Under the pieces are notes generated by a model that did no database searches, was not told the DNA's origin, and worked only from the letters and a program-made list of their open reading frames with translations. From assembly GCA_027257055.1 (NCBI GenBank), contig JAPVLO010000003.1, forward strand, positions 8,497,501-8,561,500: DNA of 64,000 nt, written 5' to 3'. Each line of letters starts with the position of its first letter. The stretch's first letter is position 1. The stretch comes from Cephalopachus bancanus. Lineage: Eukaryota > Chordata > Mammalia > Primates > Tarsiidae. Both the position numbers and the translations under genes were made by a program. This document shows positions 22,501-35,089 of this stretch, one piece after another.

Positions 22501-24029
22501 CCTAAGGGGATGATCTGCCATTCTAATTGGTCCCTGCTAGACTATAAACTCTGTAAAAAATCAAAATTAGAAAATTTTAATTACGTTGACATACTTTAGT
22601 TATAAAAATATGGGTTAAATCATATTTATGGACATATGTACTTGAAGAATTCAAGTGCTCTGTTGGAAATTTCCTCATGAGCAAGACAAAAAAATAAATA
22701 AATAAAGGAACAAGAATACATATATCTCGCAACCACAGGAGTAAAATAAATTAAGATGCTAGCCAGATAGAAAACAGGATTTTGAAAGATAAAATTACAC
22801 ATGCTTGGTTTCTTGCCAATGTTGATTAAGAAATTTTTAATATATTTATCAATAATTAGTGCAACAAAATAAGGCTTTCTGAGCAGCTAGAAAGCCTGAC
22901 TACCTGTCTTCTAAAGTTAAGAGTTTAAACACTTAATTTTGATTTCTATGATAGAAAGTTGTTTCTGTTTGTTTAAATCAGATATCTGTATTAAAACTTG
23001 AATTTTCTGTCTCATTTTGTAAACAATCTCGCCAATCTTGTTTTAATAAATTCCCTATTATTTACTCTGTGGTTCAACCTTTTTTAGACTGAGACAATTT
23101 TGGTCTCCTATAGCATTCTTGTTCTTTTTTAAAATTTTTTCCATTTTGTTTTGTTTTGTTTGTTTGTTTGCTTTAAAGTCCACTCTGACTGATTTGACCT
23201 CAGCATAATTTGAAGCCAATTTATTCAGTTCTCCTTGAGCGCTGAACCCAGCTTTGTTTTGCCCTCATCACTGCATTACCTCAGACTTTCAAACATGATT
23301 ACACATAATCTGTTAAAAATTAGTAATGGGACCACATAAAGGTGTAAGAAGGCATTTTCTGATAATCCATTGTTGTAAGTGGTTCAGCAATTTCTTCACT
23401 GGTTTTCATGATAAACTCGTCTGATTATTAAAGGAAACAATCAAAAGGAGGGGAAATTTGACCTCCAAAGGCTCCAAAGGCTACTCTTTGTATTCCATTG
23501 TCACTGGTTCCCTAAGAAAGAAGATCAAGGATATATGTTGGACCGTAGTGCTAGGGCCATAAGATTTTTATTTTTATAGTATCTCCTTTCCTTACACAAA
23601 GCAGAAGAAATAGAAACACCAAGTCTCCTGATCCTAAGAAGGTCTAGGTTGAGAATGCAGGCATTGATTGGCGGGGAAGATAGACACTCTTTCCCCCTGA
23701 GATTATGGTAACTAACTTCAAGTTAGCTTATGATTATCCCTGTCATGCATTTAACCCTGGTCTTGTCTTTCTTTACCATTGAAACACAATTATTTTCCTT
23801 TCTTTAATGTTGGAGATCATTTTGGTTTAAATCCAGTAAAGGCAATAGAAATTGTCTATCCCAACTTAGTAAACATTGGGGAATGAGTCAAAAGCCTGAT
23901 AGTAATATTGTGTAAGCCACCTACCACTTATATCAAGAAAAAATCCCTGAATCATTCTTTCAGTATTAACTATGTTTTCCCTTGAAGCATGCTGGCAAGC
24001 TTTTATCTCTATGTGATATTTAATTTTAT
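19536..24029. other. Unannotated sequence downstream of the L1
   Basis: About 4.5 kb without a repeat or gene that I can name. The frame at 20905-21138 (77 codons) lacks known motifs and is not called. Slightly more G-rich stretches lie around 21870-22080. A short tetranucleotide run (aaat) lies at 22690-22705, and T/G pentamers lie near 23143-23172. Confidence 0.35.
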
Positions 24030-24265
24030 TCACTACATTCATGCTTACTATATATAAGACACTGTTATAAGAGCTTTACAAATATTAACACATTAAATCC
24101 TAAGTTATTTAATGATATGATTACCTCAATTTGAAGATGGCAGAATTGAAGCTCAGAGACATTAAGTAATTTGCTCAAGGTTGCAAGCTAATTATTGGCA
24201 GGCAATGCTAACTCCAGCTTGTGTGTTCCTAACCATTAAAGTATGCTTCACCACACTTATCTTGA
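24030..24265 (+). mobile_element. MIR (ancient SINE), sense
   Basis: A tRNA-derived CORE-SINE recognised by the order: 'aatcctaagttatttaatgata', 'gaagatggcagaattgaagctcagagaca', 'aagtaatttgctcaaggttgcaagcta', and a degenerate 3' half. It matches the conserved MIR core in orientation and spacing. It is shared by all mammals and highly diverged. Confidence 0.75.
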
Positions 24266-24999
24266 TATACATAGATATCAACAATTGTACATGTCCCCTG
24301 AATTTTATGACTTTTTTTCAAAGAATATTGTCAAGTGGTACAATTTGTCCTTTCTCAGAAACACTGAGTTTAACTAAAATATAGGAAATCATTGTTACTG
24401 GTTTCACTTAATGAATTAATAGCAACAATAATAAAAACTAAACTATACTGAGATGGAATTCTAGGTCTATGTATGGCAACAAATGTACTACAGTGCCTCA
24501 TGTAAGACAAACAGTAAGAGGGCAGACATATTTGTACACTAAGACTTCCTCAGCATATGACACCTGGGAATAGTGCATGGCTCGGCGCCTTGGGTCTGGT
24601 TCTTGTGTGGTGTTCCAGAACCCCACTGAATAGACACATTCCATCCTCCACATGATACTACCCCTTCTGCTGGCCCAGATGTTCTTCTACATGTTTGCCT
24701 TGGGATCTGCGACAGGGGCCTACTTCCAGATACCTATAGGACATGCTGTTCTTAAGAACTGCCTAGGTATTTTTTTAAATCTATAGGTCTGCATCAAAAT
24801 ACTGTTCTCAATTTCAAAGGAAATATATGGAATCTTAACTCAATTGTAGCTTGTTTTTCATATTTCTTTATTTTCCTTCCCTTTTTTCTTTACTGGACAG
24901 AGAATCATTTACTCAAGTATTGAACTGACTGCTTTACCCTAATTGTTTTCCAAATCTGTGTGAAAATAGTTCTCAAAAAAGCGCCCTACTTTTTCACTC

Positions 25000-25135
25000 T
25001 ATTGTAGGAAGGCAGTATAATCTAGTGGCTAGGATCTGAAATCTACAGCCTGAAATTTTGGGTTCGCCACTGACCTTGGACATTCTAATTAATCTCTAAG
25101 AAAGCCTCATTTCTCTCAATTAGCTGCTTTGCTTT
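25000..25135 (-). mobile_element. MIR, antisense fragment
   Basis: Plus-strand order 'gtataatctagtggctagga', 'ttgggttcgccactgaccttgg' and 'aatctctaagaaagcctcatttctc' corresponds to the reverse complement of the MIR core. Confidence 0.6.
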
Positions 25136-25149
25136 TGCAGCAATTTTAC

Positions 25150-25290
25150 ACAACACTGGAGCTAGCCAACCCCTCTAGATGCACATTAAAATCACATGGA
25201 GAGGTCTAACAACTAAGGATGCTTGGGTCTTACCATCAGAGAGTCTGATTTAGTTGATTTAAGGTAGTCCTGGGCAACTAGATTACTAAA
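25150..25290 (+). mobile_element. MER5A (hAT-Charlie MITE)
   Basis: Phrases 'gatgcacattaaaatcacatgg', 'ggatgcttgggtcttacc' and 'agagagtctgatttagttga' follow the MER5A consensus in order. It is non-autonomous and placental-wide, and the 3' terminus is missing. Confidence 0.7.
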
Positions 25291-25719
25291 AATTACGTTT
25301 TTTATAGACTCTCAGAAAAATACTTTGCATATAGTGGATACATGCATTATAAATAGTCATTAAACAAAGTGATAAGATATTTGAAAATTCTAGCAGTGGT
25401 AACCAAACACTCAGCAATCTTTATGTAAAGATTGGAAGGTGTTAGTTTACTTATTTATTCACTTTTTACAAGTAGCCAGCTTTCAGAGGGATAAACAAAG
25501 AGCAGTAAGGGAAGGAAGGGAATTTGTTTAAATGAGCATATTGGCAAAAACTTACAAAATTAATCAGGTGATATATCCTTCACCAGGACTGCATTCAGGA
25601 CCTTTACCAGCACCAGTTACATGGATGTGAGAATCCTAAAATGTTCTAAAATGTTATTCATGGATATGTTGTTACTTATCATAGACATGGGATGATCGGC
25701 TTACTACTTGGGATTCTAG

Positions 25720-25850
25720 GATCAGATCCCAACATTTGCCTGTTATCCCCAGTAAATCCCTCATCTTCCTTCAGGCGCAAATTCTTCACTTGCAAAAGAG
25801 GATTAATAACTGCTTGATATGGTTCCTGAAATAATCAGAAGAGCTCTTCA
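25720..25850 (-). mobile_element. MIR-like fragment, antisense
   Basis: 'aaatccctcatcttccttcagg' followed by 'aaattcttcacttgcaaaagaggatt' fits the region of MIR that reads 'tcagtttcctcatctgtaaaatgggg' in reverse orientation. Only this short part is convincing. Confidence 0.5.
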
Positions 25851-26004
25851 GTGTTAACCATTTTGTACACTGATAAAAGTTATGTACATTAAACATTTCT
25901 TCAGTATATATTGCATCTTCTGACACTCTAATATTATCTTCCACCATTCCCTCCACTTTTCTGTATTACTTCTTGTTTAAATCACTATTAAGGATTTTAT
26001 CCCT

Positions 26005-26306
26005 GACCGGGTTCGGTGGCTCAGCCTGTAATCCCAGCACTTTGGGAAGCCGAGGTGAGAGGATTGCTTGAGCCTGTGGGTTCGAGACCCACCCGGGCAA
26101 CTTGGTGAGCCCTCGTCTTTACAATAAATAAATAAATAAATAATTAGCCGGATGTGGTAGCACACACCTGTAGTTCCGGCTACTTGAAAGGCTGAGGCAG
26201 AAGGATCACTGGAGCCCAGCAAGTCGAGGTTGCAGTGGCTGGGAGCGTGCCACTGCCCTCCAGTCTGGGTGACAGAGTGAGACCCCAACTCAAAAAAAAA
26301 AAAAAA
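26005..26306 (+). mobile_element. Full-length dimeric Alu, lineage-specific subfamily
   Basis: A complete two-arm Alu of the same subfamily as the copy at 709. The left-arm hairpin reads gtgggttcgagacccac (26076-26092), so both strands of the stem differ from the 709 copy but still pair. The middle linker has expanded into four aata repeats (26122-26140). The A-tail is 15 A (26292-26306). No TSD is clear; 'aaggatttta' at left and 'aaaaattttgg' at right are only weakly similar. Open frames on both strands within it are chance translations. Confidence 0.93.
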
Positions 26307-26309
26307 TTT

Positions 26310-27187
26310 TGGTGTGGATTCTTCTTTGCCTCCTCACCACTCAAAGGTCAGGAACTGGCCTTATTTAGTTCTGTATCTCAGAACTCAGTTCATTATCTGG
26401 TACAGGAAAGGTGTTTTATAAATGTTTGATGGAAGGAACAAATATAAATCAAAATACAACAACTATGAGAAAATACATTTTTACTGAGGCCATTTCAGTG
26501 AAAGAAAATTGTCAGGGCTGTATGAAGAGTAGCAGCTCCAAACCTCAATTTCACTTCCCTGATATTTAACATTGACTATTGTTTTGAAGGTAAGATTTTA
26601 GGAGCTGTCATATCAGACTTACAATTCATTCAAGTCTTATTTTATTAGGTATGATAAAACTCAGGATTTAAGACCCTGGCTAATTAACTAAGTGTGCTTT
26701 CAATTTCAATCCCTGTTACTTACAAATATTTGAATTAGCTTTTAGTGTTTATTTTGAGTTATCACTGCTATTCCTGGACCTTTGAAGCTCAATTAGAAAT
26801 GCTTTTCATTTCATTCCAGCTTAACCCAAGAAGAAGCATTGACTGTCACCACAGGAGAGGCATTTCAGGTCAAACATTCCTTATCTGAAATGAGTGTTCA
26901 TGTAAATTTATTCCTGTAAAACTTGCATCATCCAGTAAACCTTACCATTTACTCGCTCTTACTTTCTACCACCAAATGCCACACTGAGGCCAAATTATTG
27001 CATTAGTCTTTTTATATTCAAAGTAAGTGGACTTTCCCTTGCTTGCTTTATTTCCCAGTCCTTGATATCAGTATCATATATTAATACTATCCAAGTTAGC
27101 TTTGTAATAGGAAGCATTGAATAATAGCCATAGGACTCTAGAAATCTTTACCTTGTTTTTTAGCTATTTTCTAGATCACTTGTTGAC
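26310..27187. other. Unannotated sequence
   Basis: AT-rich spacer. No recognisable repeat or coding region. Confidence 0.35.
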
Positions 27188-27665
27188 CTTTAATGTGCCT
27201 GCAAACTATCTGGGGATAGTGTTAAATTGCAAACTCTGGTTACACACATTGGCTCACACCTAAAATCCCAGAGATCTAGGAGACTGTGGCAGGAGGATAA
27301 TTTCAATCCTTGAGACCAGGAGTTGAAGACCAACCTTGACAACATAGCAAGAACCTCTCTACAAGACCCTAGCTCTATTTTAAACAAAATAGCCAGGCAT
27401 GGTGGTGTGCGCCTGTAGTTACAGCTTCTCAGGAAACTGGGGCAGGAGGATAACTTGAGCCATGAGTTCAAGGTTACAGTGAGTTATGATCACACCACTG
27501 CATTCTCACTTGGGCAACAAAGAAAGACCCTGGACCTGTCTGAAAAAAAAAATGCAGATTCTGACTCCATAGGTCTGTGGTGGGATCTGAGATGCTGCAT
27601 TGCCAATATGCACCCAGGCAATGTTAGTGATGTCGATCTGGACACTACTGCAGTAGTAGTAGTAA
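27188..27665 (+). mobile_element. MER5A split by an AluJ
   Basis: The left part (27188-27235) reads 'ttaatgtgcctgcaaactatctgggg'. The right part (27550-27665) reads 'atctgagatgctgcattgcc', then 'caccca', 'ggcaatgttagtgatg'. Together they follow MER5A from near its 5' end to near its 3' end, with the Alu at 27236-27549 between. The repeated 'gcaaactctgg' / 'gcagattctga' at the two junctions fits the Alu TSD. Confidence 0.7.
27236..27549 (+). mobile_element. Old AluJ-like dimeric Alu
   Basis: A complete but diverged dimeric Alu: left arm 'ggctcacacctaaaatccca', left B-box region 'gagaccaggagttgaagacc', middle A-rich linker, right arm 'ccaggcatggtggtgtgcgcc', 'actgcattctcacttgggcaac', and tail. 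It lacks the gcgggttcgagacccgc hairpin and the single-base A-box deletion of the young copies, so it predates that subfamily and resembles the AluJ lineage shared across primates. Confidence 0.85.
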
Positions 27666-27669
27666 GGCT

Positions 27670-29214
27670 CAAGATCATTTTAATTTATTACAATTGTTTG
27701 AACTTGTTTCTCTGCATTCCTTGATTCTTTGTCCTGTGGTTAAAGCCATTTACTTATCCTCTAGACTCACAATAATGTTTTTTGGGCAGAGATGTTGAGC
27801 CATCTAGTCAACTACAGTTTAGATTCTGTTTGTCCCCACTCTATGGTTTGTACCTGTAGGGCCCACATCTCAGCCTTATAAAGACTGCACCTCCAAATAA
27901 AGTGCCCCAGACTGGAGGAAGACATTTAGTAGCATGGGATGCTGAGACATACTAATTAATCTGAGCCCCGAATTCTTCATGTGTTTGAAGCAAGTGTGCT
28001 TCATATTTGAAGAAATACATGTATGTAACTATCACAAATATCTCTTAACTCTTGAAAAAGGTGCATTGTTTTCAAACTTGCTAATTATGTTACTCAAATT
28101 ATCTGTCTCTCACTTCAATTGTGTTTCAGACAAAATTGTTCATCTTGCTTTCAAATGTATTTATATTATTCAATTTTCGTGTCTCTCATTTTAGGTTTAA
28201 ACCATTTTTATTTTATGTATTTTATATTTTGCTATTCAAAACTGGAGAAAATGGGCCACTTAATACTGCATGTTTGTCTTTTTTAATAAAATAAATATAT
28301 ATTTATCTTATGATATTCTGATAAAATATATGAAGAAAAAATCTTCTTAAAAGCCTAAGATATTATCAAAGTCAGTTATCTTTGGAACAGGCAGTTCATA
28401 TAAGATAAGGGACCCAGAATCTAATAAGAAATGATTAATGACTAAGTCAGAATTTAGTTAAGAAGCATAAATCCTATGAGCTATCTTTAAATCTTATTCT
28501 CTAATATAACTATTCTTTTTTTTAAGATGTGAGTACAACTTTTTCTTATATTTTAGCTACTTTCTTGTTACTTGTCATATTCCCATTTATTATTACTAAA
28601 GTGTCACCTTTAATAAGTCCTTGTTTAAAAACTTTATCTTGATTTCACATGTACAGCGGGGAATTAATAATGAGAAAATGTTAAAGCAATAGAGGCTTTG
28701 TTCTTGGTTGAGGAAGTGTGGATTTTGAGAACTCAAGGTTAGAGGCTCTAGATGTGACCCCAGGTTTCAACACAGCTGCAGGAACAAGAAACTTGAAGGC
28801 AGAACGTCTTTCCTGGTGACTTGGTAGGTGATGAACACATATGAAGAAGCCAGTGAATACTCACAAGACAGCCATCATCCTTCAATCTAACACCCCAAAT
28901 CGTATGCATGCTACCCAAGAGCCTATGTCTCCCCATCCCCCTACCACATACACATAGAAAAAGGCAGAGGGAAAAAGGCAAAATCCATTCAACTTACGAT
29001 CAAGGCAAAGTAACTGAAATAGGCTTGACTTAACTTGAAAGAGACTATTTTAAACTGGAAGAGACAGAAGCTACAATGGGCAATTTAATTCTCTCTCTCA
29101 TGACAATAAAAGAATAGAGGGCTCAAGAGCTGAGTGAACATCATTACAGAAATAAAATGTTCAGGGCTCAAATTTGGATCTACTTCTCTTACACTTCATC
29201 CTCTTTCAAAATCA
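27670..29214. other. Unannotated sequence
   Basis: No gene or repeat is recognised. Frames at 27979-28194 and 28748-28981 have no family resemblance. T-rich and A-rich composition dominates 28190-28680. Confidence 0.35.
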
Positions 29215-29345
29215 GTGGTTTTCAACTCTAGCTGCACACGTAAAGCACCTGAGGAGTTTTAACAAATAATGATGCCTGGATCTAACCCCTAGAGATTCTG
29301 AGTTAGTTGATTTGGCATAGTCCTAGTCACATAGATTATTAGAGT
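29215..29345 (+). mobile_element. MER5A (hAT-Charlie MITE)
   Basis: 'cagtggttttcaactctagctgcacac' matches the MER5A left terminus, followed by 'atgatgcctggatctaacccc' and 'agagattctgagttagttg'. The right end is lost. Confidence 0.8.
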
Positions 29346-30179
29346 TTTCACTGGGAGGTTTTAGTGTAAAACCAATAATGAAAAGCACTTTACTAGATTG
29401 TTTCTCCTCATTGACAAATACCAATTTTTATATTTCTCCTCCAGAACTCTTTCCTAAGATCAATATTCACCATTCAATTGTTGGGATTCTGGGAACAGCA
29501 TAGCATTATAGTTTAGTACATATATTTATGTCTATATCTATATCAACTACAAGCAGGCAGAAACTGGAGCTGATATGATACTTCAAAGGGTAGAGGCACC
29601 CTGGATGAGGTCCAGATGGAACTGACTTTTCCTATGATATCACTCCATTTGCTCAGTGCACAGAAGATAGAATTCAAGGAAAAAGCAGAAGTCTGAGGGC
29701 AGACTTCAAGGCTGCTAGAAACTGATGAGAAGAGATAAGTGTATGAGAGGATGAAACCAAAGAGGAGGTGACTCTCAAATCTGCATGTGAACTTCCCCAA
29801 AAGTTGGCTGCCCATGGATAGAGTAAAACTCTAATAAATCCAGCAAAAAACAAACTGGAAAGCTAAAAAGATACGTAGGAATTTCAGTAGCTGCCTCATG
29901 CTGGGAAGACACAATTTGGAATTCAAGTTGTACCTGATTAGAGGATTTTAATCTTGCCTTGTTACTGATACCCTAGAAAGGCCACACCTTATAGAAGTAA
30001 GGATCATTCCCAAGACTAAAGTCTATACCCTGAGACTGAGAGAAAAGTTGAATGTCACCCTAAAAATACCAAAAATGAACTCTTCATAGGACCGAATTGG
30101 TCCACCAGCCATTTAATTGCCTGCTATAACAAAATTAGCACTTTTCAGAGGAGTTTACCAAATCCAGAGTCCCTACAAA
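29346..30179. other. Unannotated sequence before an L1M piece
   Basis: No clear feature. The L1M resemblance may extend left from 30180 to about 29860 but I cannot support it by eye. The short run tctatatctatatc near 29530 is simple sequence. Confidence 0.35.
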
Positions 30180-30765
30180 ATACTATCCAAAGTATGATCA
30201 AAATCTCTGGCCATATTTTCATATGCAGAAAATTGTAACTCATATTCAAAAGAAAAATCAGTCAATAAAAAGGACATTGACATACTAGATGTTGGAACTA
30301 GCAGACAAGAAGTTAAAAATGAATACTATATTAAAGAGTTAATAGAAAAAGATGGATATAATGAATAAGGATAGAGAAGCTTTCATAAAATATGCAGAAA
30401 TTAAAAACTGAACCAAATGGATATCTTAGAACTGGAAATTAAAATATCTGAAATTAAAATTGGAAATGTTATCAGAAGAAAAGCACCAGTAAAATTGAAG
30501 GCAGTGAAGAAAAGTTTCCAAACTTATACAAATATTCAAGAATAAGAAAAAGGAACAGAGGCCCAATGGCTTATAGAATAATATTAAGAATTCTAACATA
30601 CAAGAACAGTAATAGGAGTTCCAGAAGAGGAGAGATGTGATAAAATAAAATAAATATTTGGAGAGATAGTCGTTGAACATTCCCAAAATGTGATGAAAAT
30701 CATCAACATATTCAAGAAATTAAAACTCCAAGTAAAATATATTCAATAGTCAACTAATTTCAAAT
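30180..30765 (+). mobile_element. Ancient L1 (L1M type) ORF1 fragment
   Basis: Successive phrases 'cagaaaattgtaactcatattc', 'gatgttggaactagcagacaag', 'aaccaaatggatatcttagaactgg', 'taggagttccagaag' and 'atatttggagagatagtcgttg' follow the ORF1 region of old L1M elements, or the related HAL1, in sense orientation. It is riddled with stops and is only a fossil. Confidence 0.75.
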
Positions 30766-30924
30766 TAAGTTAGTCATAGGTCTTATGAACAGCAAGTTCA
30801 AAAGCGATCTTTTGATACTTCTATAACACTTCCTCCACCCTTCAAACATGCCTCTTCATTCCCCAATATTTCTTCTTTTAGGAAATGGTACTGCACTCAC
30901 TCTGTTAATAAAAAAAAAATTGAA

Positions 30925-31465
30925 ACTCATCTGTGTTTGTTCTTTTGGCTGCTGTAAAAAATGACCATAAACTTGGTGTTTTAAAACAATACAAATTTCT
31001 TGCCTTATGGTTCTAGAAGCCAGAAGTCCAAAATGGACTTCATCAGGCCACAATTAAGGTGTCACCTGGGCTGTGCACTCTCTGAGGCTGTGGGAAGAAT
31101 CTCCTTTTTGCTTCTTCCAATCTTTAGTTGTCACCAGTAATTTTTGGCCAGTGGCCATGTCTTCTGTCTTCTAAGTCAGCAGCACAGTGTATTCTCTCTT
31201 TCTAACTGCTTCTCTCTACTTATGTCACATGGCCTTCTTCTCTTCCATATCAAATCTCCTTCTGCTTTGCTGTGGTAAGAATATTTGTAATTATATTTAG
31301 AGCCAATTTGGATAATCCAAATCAATTCTCCCCATCTTAAGATCCATAACTTAATTACATCTGCAAAGTCTCTTTTTGGCCATATTAAGGTAACATCCAC
31401 AGATTCTAAGAATTAGGGTCTGAATATATTTAGAGGCCATTATTCAGACTGCCATGCCATCTTGT
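30925..31465 (-). mobile_element. MaLR-type LTR, antisense
   Basis: The plus strand starts 'ggctgctgtaaaaaatgacc', continues with 'ggttctagaagccagaagtcc', 'gtgtcacctgggctgtgc' and a C/T-rich middle, and closes with 'agaattagggtctgaatata' and 'ccattattcagactgcc'. This is the reverse orientation of an MST/MLT-like LTR from the ERVL-MaLR group. It has no internal genes. Confidence 0.65.
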
Positions 31466-31469
31466 ATTG

Positions 31470-33935
31470 TTCTCTTTTCCCCAACTTTTTTTTATAAGCA
31501 ATTGTTTTGTGTTCTACTTGAAAACTGTATTTAGAATCTATCCTTTTCATCTTCACCACCATCCCTCTAATCCAAGCTACCACTAATTATCACCCAGAAA
31601 ATAATCCCCTCTGGCTGAAACACACTGCCACCAGGTCTGCTTACTATTATCTTTTTCTCATACTTTAGAATCTCAAATAGCTTCACTTTTAAAGAAGGCT
31701 TAGATAGCAATATCTAAAGAACCCCAGTTTACCCTGTGTATATTCTTCAAAGCATATGACACATTTAAAAATCAGCATATGATTTGTTTCCTCTACTAGT
31801 TAGGATCAGTCAGGAAAAAAGAAATCCTTTTAAGATCTTAAATAGAAGGAATTGGTCACACTCTTGTTGGAACACTAGAAGAACAAAAATGAGGAGCATT
31901 TCTGAAGGAATAAAATGGTATGTTACCCAGTGATCAGTACCTTCAGAAAGCAGATATCTCCCTTAGGGTGGGCAAACAAAATGGAAAAAATGGTGTTACC
32001 AGAATTCAGGAGGACATTTATTTTGGGGGATGCTGCACATCAAGCTCAGGAAACACTCACAGATACAATCTAGATACTAGAACGAGAGAGGAAGAAGAGC
32101 ACCTTGCCTCATTTATTTCTTAATAGAAGACTAATCCAAGTGTCGTACATTGCCAGTAAAGTGGCACATTTGTGTGGACCATATCAAGCAATTAAATAAG
32201 GGGACTGTTTAAATATGGCACTGCAACAACAATGGGTAAACATCGATTTTTCAAAAGCTGTTAGTCCCCAACAGTAAATATAATTGAAAAAGCTCCCTTT
32301 AAAGCATCAGATGTTCTCTGTTTTCCACTAACTGTCTTAATGTATCTGTAACAATTGACCCTGCTGTTCTGGATGCCGATTTTAGCATTACATTTCCCGA
32401 GAATAACTTTTTTAAATGTAGAGGCATATACAGCTTAAGCATACTGGGGTGAGTTTATCTTGTTTCCTAATAAACAAAGATTACAAATGACAAAACAATT
32501 TTGCAATACTATAGAAAGAATTAAAAATGTATCTCTTCTCACCACCAGAAGCCATGCTCATTACAGCAGGAGCACCGTGTATGATCACTGTTGGGATCTT
32601 GGCCTTTAGAACAAGATGTTAAATAATTAGCATTAACATAGCAATGGGAGCTGAGAAAAAACTGCGTTCACAGACCACCTCCTGGGCAAAGAAAGCAGCT
32701 AGCACAAGCAGAGCACATAGACTTGTAAGATCAAAATTTATGAAATACCCAGTATGTGCCAGGAATTTAAAAATATATATATTTACTTAATTGAAAGAAC
32801 ATGGAATTAAGAATCAGAACACCTGCACGCAGGTCCCTACTCTTCTTTGTAAAAATTAAAAATTATATGATTCTGGGAAATGCAATTTTAATTTTAATTC
32901 TTCCATTTTAGGTTTCTTAGGTAAAAAGTAGGAGTAAAAATAATATTCTCAATATAGAAGTTGTGAAGAATTAAGTAAGCAATGGAAAGTTGTTTGTAAA
33001 TTATTAATGTAAATAATTCTGCTGAAAAGTATAAATTGCTACTAACATATTTCTGTATTACAATTGTTAGTATAAGAAATCTTTTCTAAAAAGTCAACCA
33101 CTTCAGGTGGTTGGCTGCAAAAACAGACGGCAATTGTTAAGTTGGCGTTTTGAAGGTGCCTGCTGGTATTGTGGCCAAAAAATGTAGATGCCTGAATCCT
33201 GTTCTGCAAATCACAACTCATTCTTGCAGATTCCATAAGGAAATAAACATGGGAAGCAAAGCCAATGGGAAAAAATATTACTTTATTACTTGGGTTAGTA
33301 CCTAATTACTTGTGATGCAAAATGTTGGTAAAACCAAGTCAAAGGTCTGCAGCTTTTTGCTTGCCACTCCCTGATTTCAAATCTTGGAATCTTACCACCT
33401 ACTGGAACAGCCATGTGGTGCAGGGACCAACACAATGACCAGGATGCTTCAGTGGTTTTGCTTAAAAAATGAGAAGTGGCAGAGTTTCTCCCAAGAGCAC
33501 CACAGAAGAGAAGTGAAAGAGAAACACTGTAGAGTTTATTCCTGTTACATATGGCACAGTTCATTCCCAGTAGCAAATATGGATGTAGAATTTGATGAAT
33601 AAGACTAGCAATGTATTTGTAAGAAGGTGAGGGAGAGAGGATGCATCTGGAGAGAAACAAGCTAAAATCTCTTCCCCTGCCTTTGATAGTCAACAGTCCT
33701 AGATGGCCCCTCCCCCAGAGTGAAGCTACCTTTCTTTGGTTGGCCATTCATACCAGCTGGGCTCTGGATAAATTCATGGGGTGTGATTCTACACTGAAAC
33801 ACTCCAAAGAGGAAACAAGGTTAGCCAGTGTGCAAATTATCACTGCATTGCCTCTCATCTACAAATTCACTCTTTATTGCCTGACCCGTGAAATGGAGCC
33901 AGTCTCTTCGATTACCTTTTTCTTTGCCAACTGTT
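31470..33935. other. Unannotated sequence
   Basis: About 2.5 kb with nothing I can name. A small perfect hairpin, caaccac-ttcag-gtggttg, lies near 33097-33115. The frame at 33295-33747 (minus, 150 codons) has no recognisable domain, and the opposite strand is similarly open, so it is not called. Confidence 0.35.
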
Positions 33936-33939
33936 AAGC

Positions 33940-35045
33940 TTTGCAAATAGAGAATTCTGAAGACTCAATCAGTGAAGGAGAAAAGGGATCTTTCTTCTCT
34001 GGTTCCAGTGTGTTCCACTTGGCAGGCCTCTGCAGCATAGGCAGCTTCTTCAGTGCCCATGTCCTGCAGTGCATACTGCTACTCCAATTCTGGCTCCTGC
34101 AGCATGCATGGCTTTCCAGCACCAGGAGTCAACATTCTAGATGTCTTCTCCAGCACCTCACTGCTGCGGTGCACAGTGGCCAACAGCACTTACAACCAGC
34201 AGCTTCTTCCAGAACCCCCTCTGGTGGTTTTGCAATCAAATGCCTCAGGCAAGATGACTTTCTGTGAATAGTTTTCCCAGCACTACAGAGGATGGAGCAA
34301 TTCCCACTTGCAGTAACTTCTACTGGTGCAGCACAGAGACTTCTCTGCCATCTAGTGCATCAGAGCCACTCTCTCTCCAAGATCTGAATCTGAGCCAAAA
34401 GAGTGAGGTGTGAATGGCTCTTTCTTAGATGTTCTACCACGGTGGTCCCCAACCTTTTTGGCACTAGGAATTGGTTTTGTGGAAGACAATTTTTCCACAG
34501 ACAGGGATTGGGGGTGGGAGATGATTCAAGTACATTATATTTATTGTACACTTTACACTATTATTACATTGTAATATATAATGAAATATATAGTATCACT
34601 GCCTCAGCTCAACCTCAGATCATCAGACATTAGATTTTCATAAGGAGTGCACAACCTAGAGCCCTCAGATGGACAGTTCACAACAGGGTTCATGCTCTAA
34701 TGTCGCCCTTTATCTGACAAGAGATGGAGCTCAGGCAGTAATGCAAGCAATGAGGAGTGGCTGTAAATACAGATGAAGCTTTGCTCACTTGCCCACTGAT
34801 CATCTTCTGCTGTGCAGGTTGGTTCCTAACAGGTCATGGTCCAATACTGGTCCATAGCCCAGGGTTTAGGGATCCCTGCTCTAGCAGACCCCTATATATT
34901 TGCCATTTTATTTTTTGAGAGTTCTCCTAAGTAGCTCCCCCCCCTTTTTAATTCCAATCCCCTATTATCATTAATACTCTTTTTATTAAACTTCCCATAT
35001 TCAATCACTATGTGCTTTCCATCTCCTGATTAGACTTGACTGATA
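33940..35045 (+). mobile_element. Possible LTR sequence interrupted by a MER1-like element
   Basis: The C/T-rich stretch 33990-34435 and the segment 34885-35045 share a compositional style. The right end reads 'actctttttattaaacttccc' then 'gattagacttgactgatacag', which resembles the ends of several ERVL-type LTRs. A hAT element sits between (34440-34881). The family is unresolved and the left edge is a guess. Confidence 0.3.
34440..34881 (-). mobile_element. MER1-like hAT-Charlie transposon
   Basis: The left end reads ggtggtccccaacctttttgg and the right end 'ccagggtttagggatccctg', terminal inverted repeats of the MER1 group. Inner marks are 'gtggaagacaatttttccacag', 'cattgtaatatataatgaaata', 'gatcatcagacattagattttc' and 'ggttcctaacaggtcatggtcc'. 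The order corresponds to minus orientation. Flanks ttctacca (34431-34438) and ctctagca (34882-34889) resemble a diverged 8-bp hAT target duplication. It is non-autonomous and encodes nothing. Confidence 0.8.
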
Positions 35046-35089
35046 CAGGCAGATTGGTATAAGTTAGGCACCTCTCTAGGGAGAGGAAG

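Noticed and set aside
33295..33747. 150-codon minus-strand frame
   Set aside because: No domain, no splice or poly(A) context, and overlapping frames are open on the other strand, which suggests composition and not coding.
33941..34267. 108-codon serine- and glutamine-rich frame
   Set aside because: It lies in C/T-rich DNA that looks like LTR sequence, and a second overlapping frame is also open. No support for a gene.
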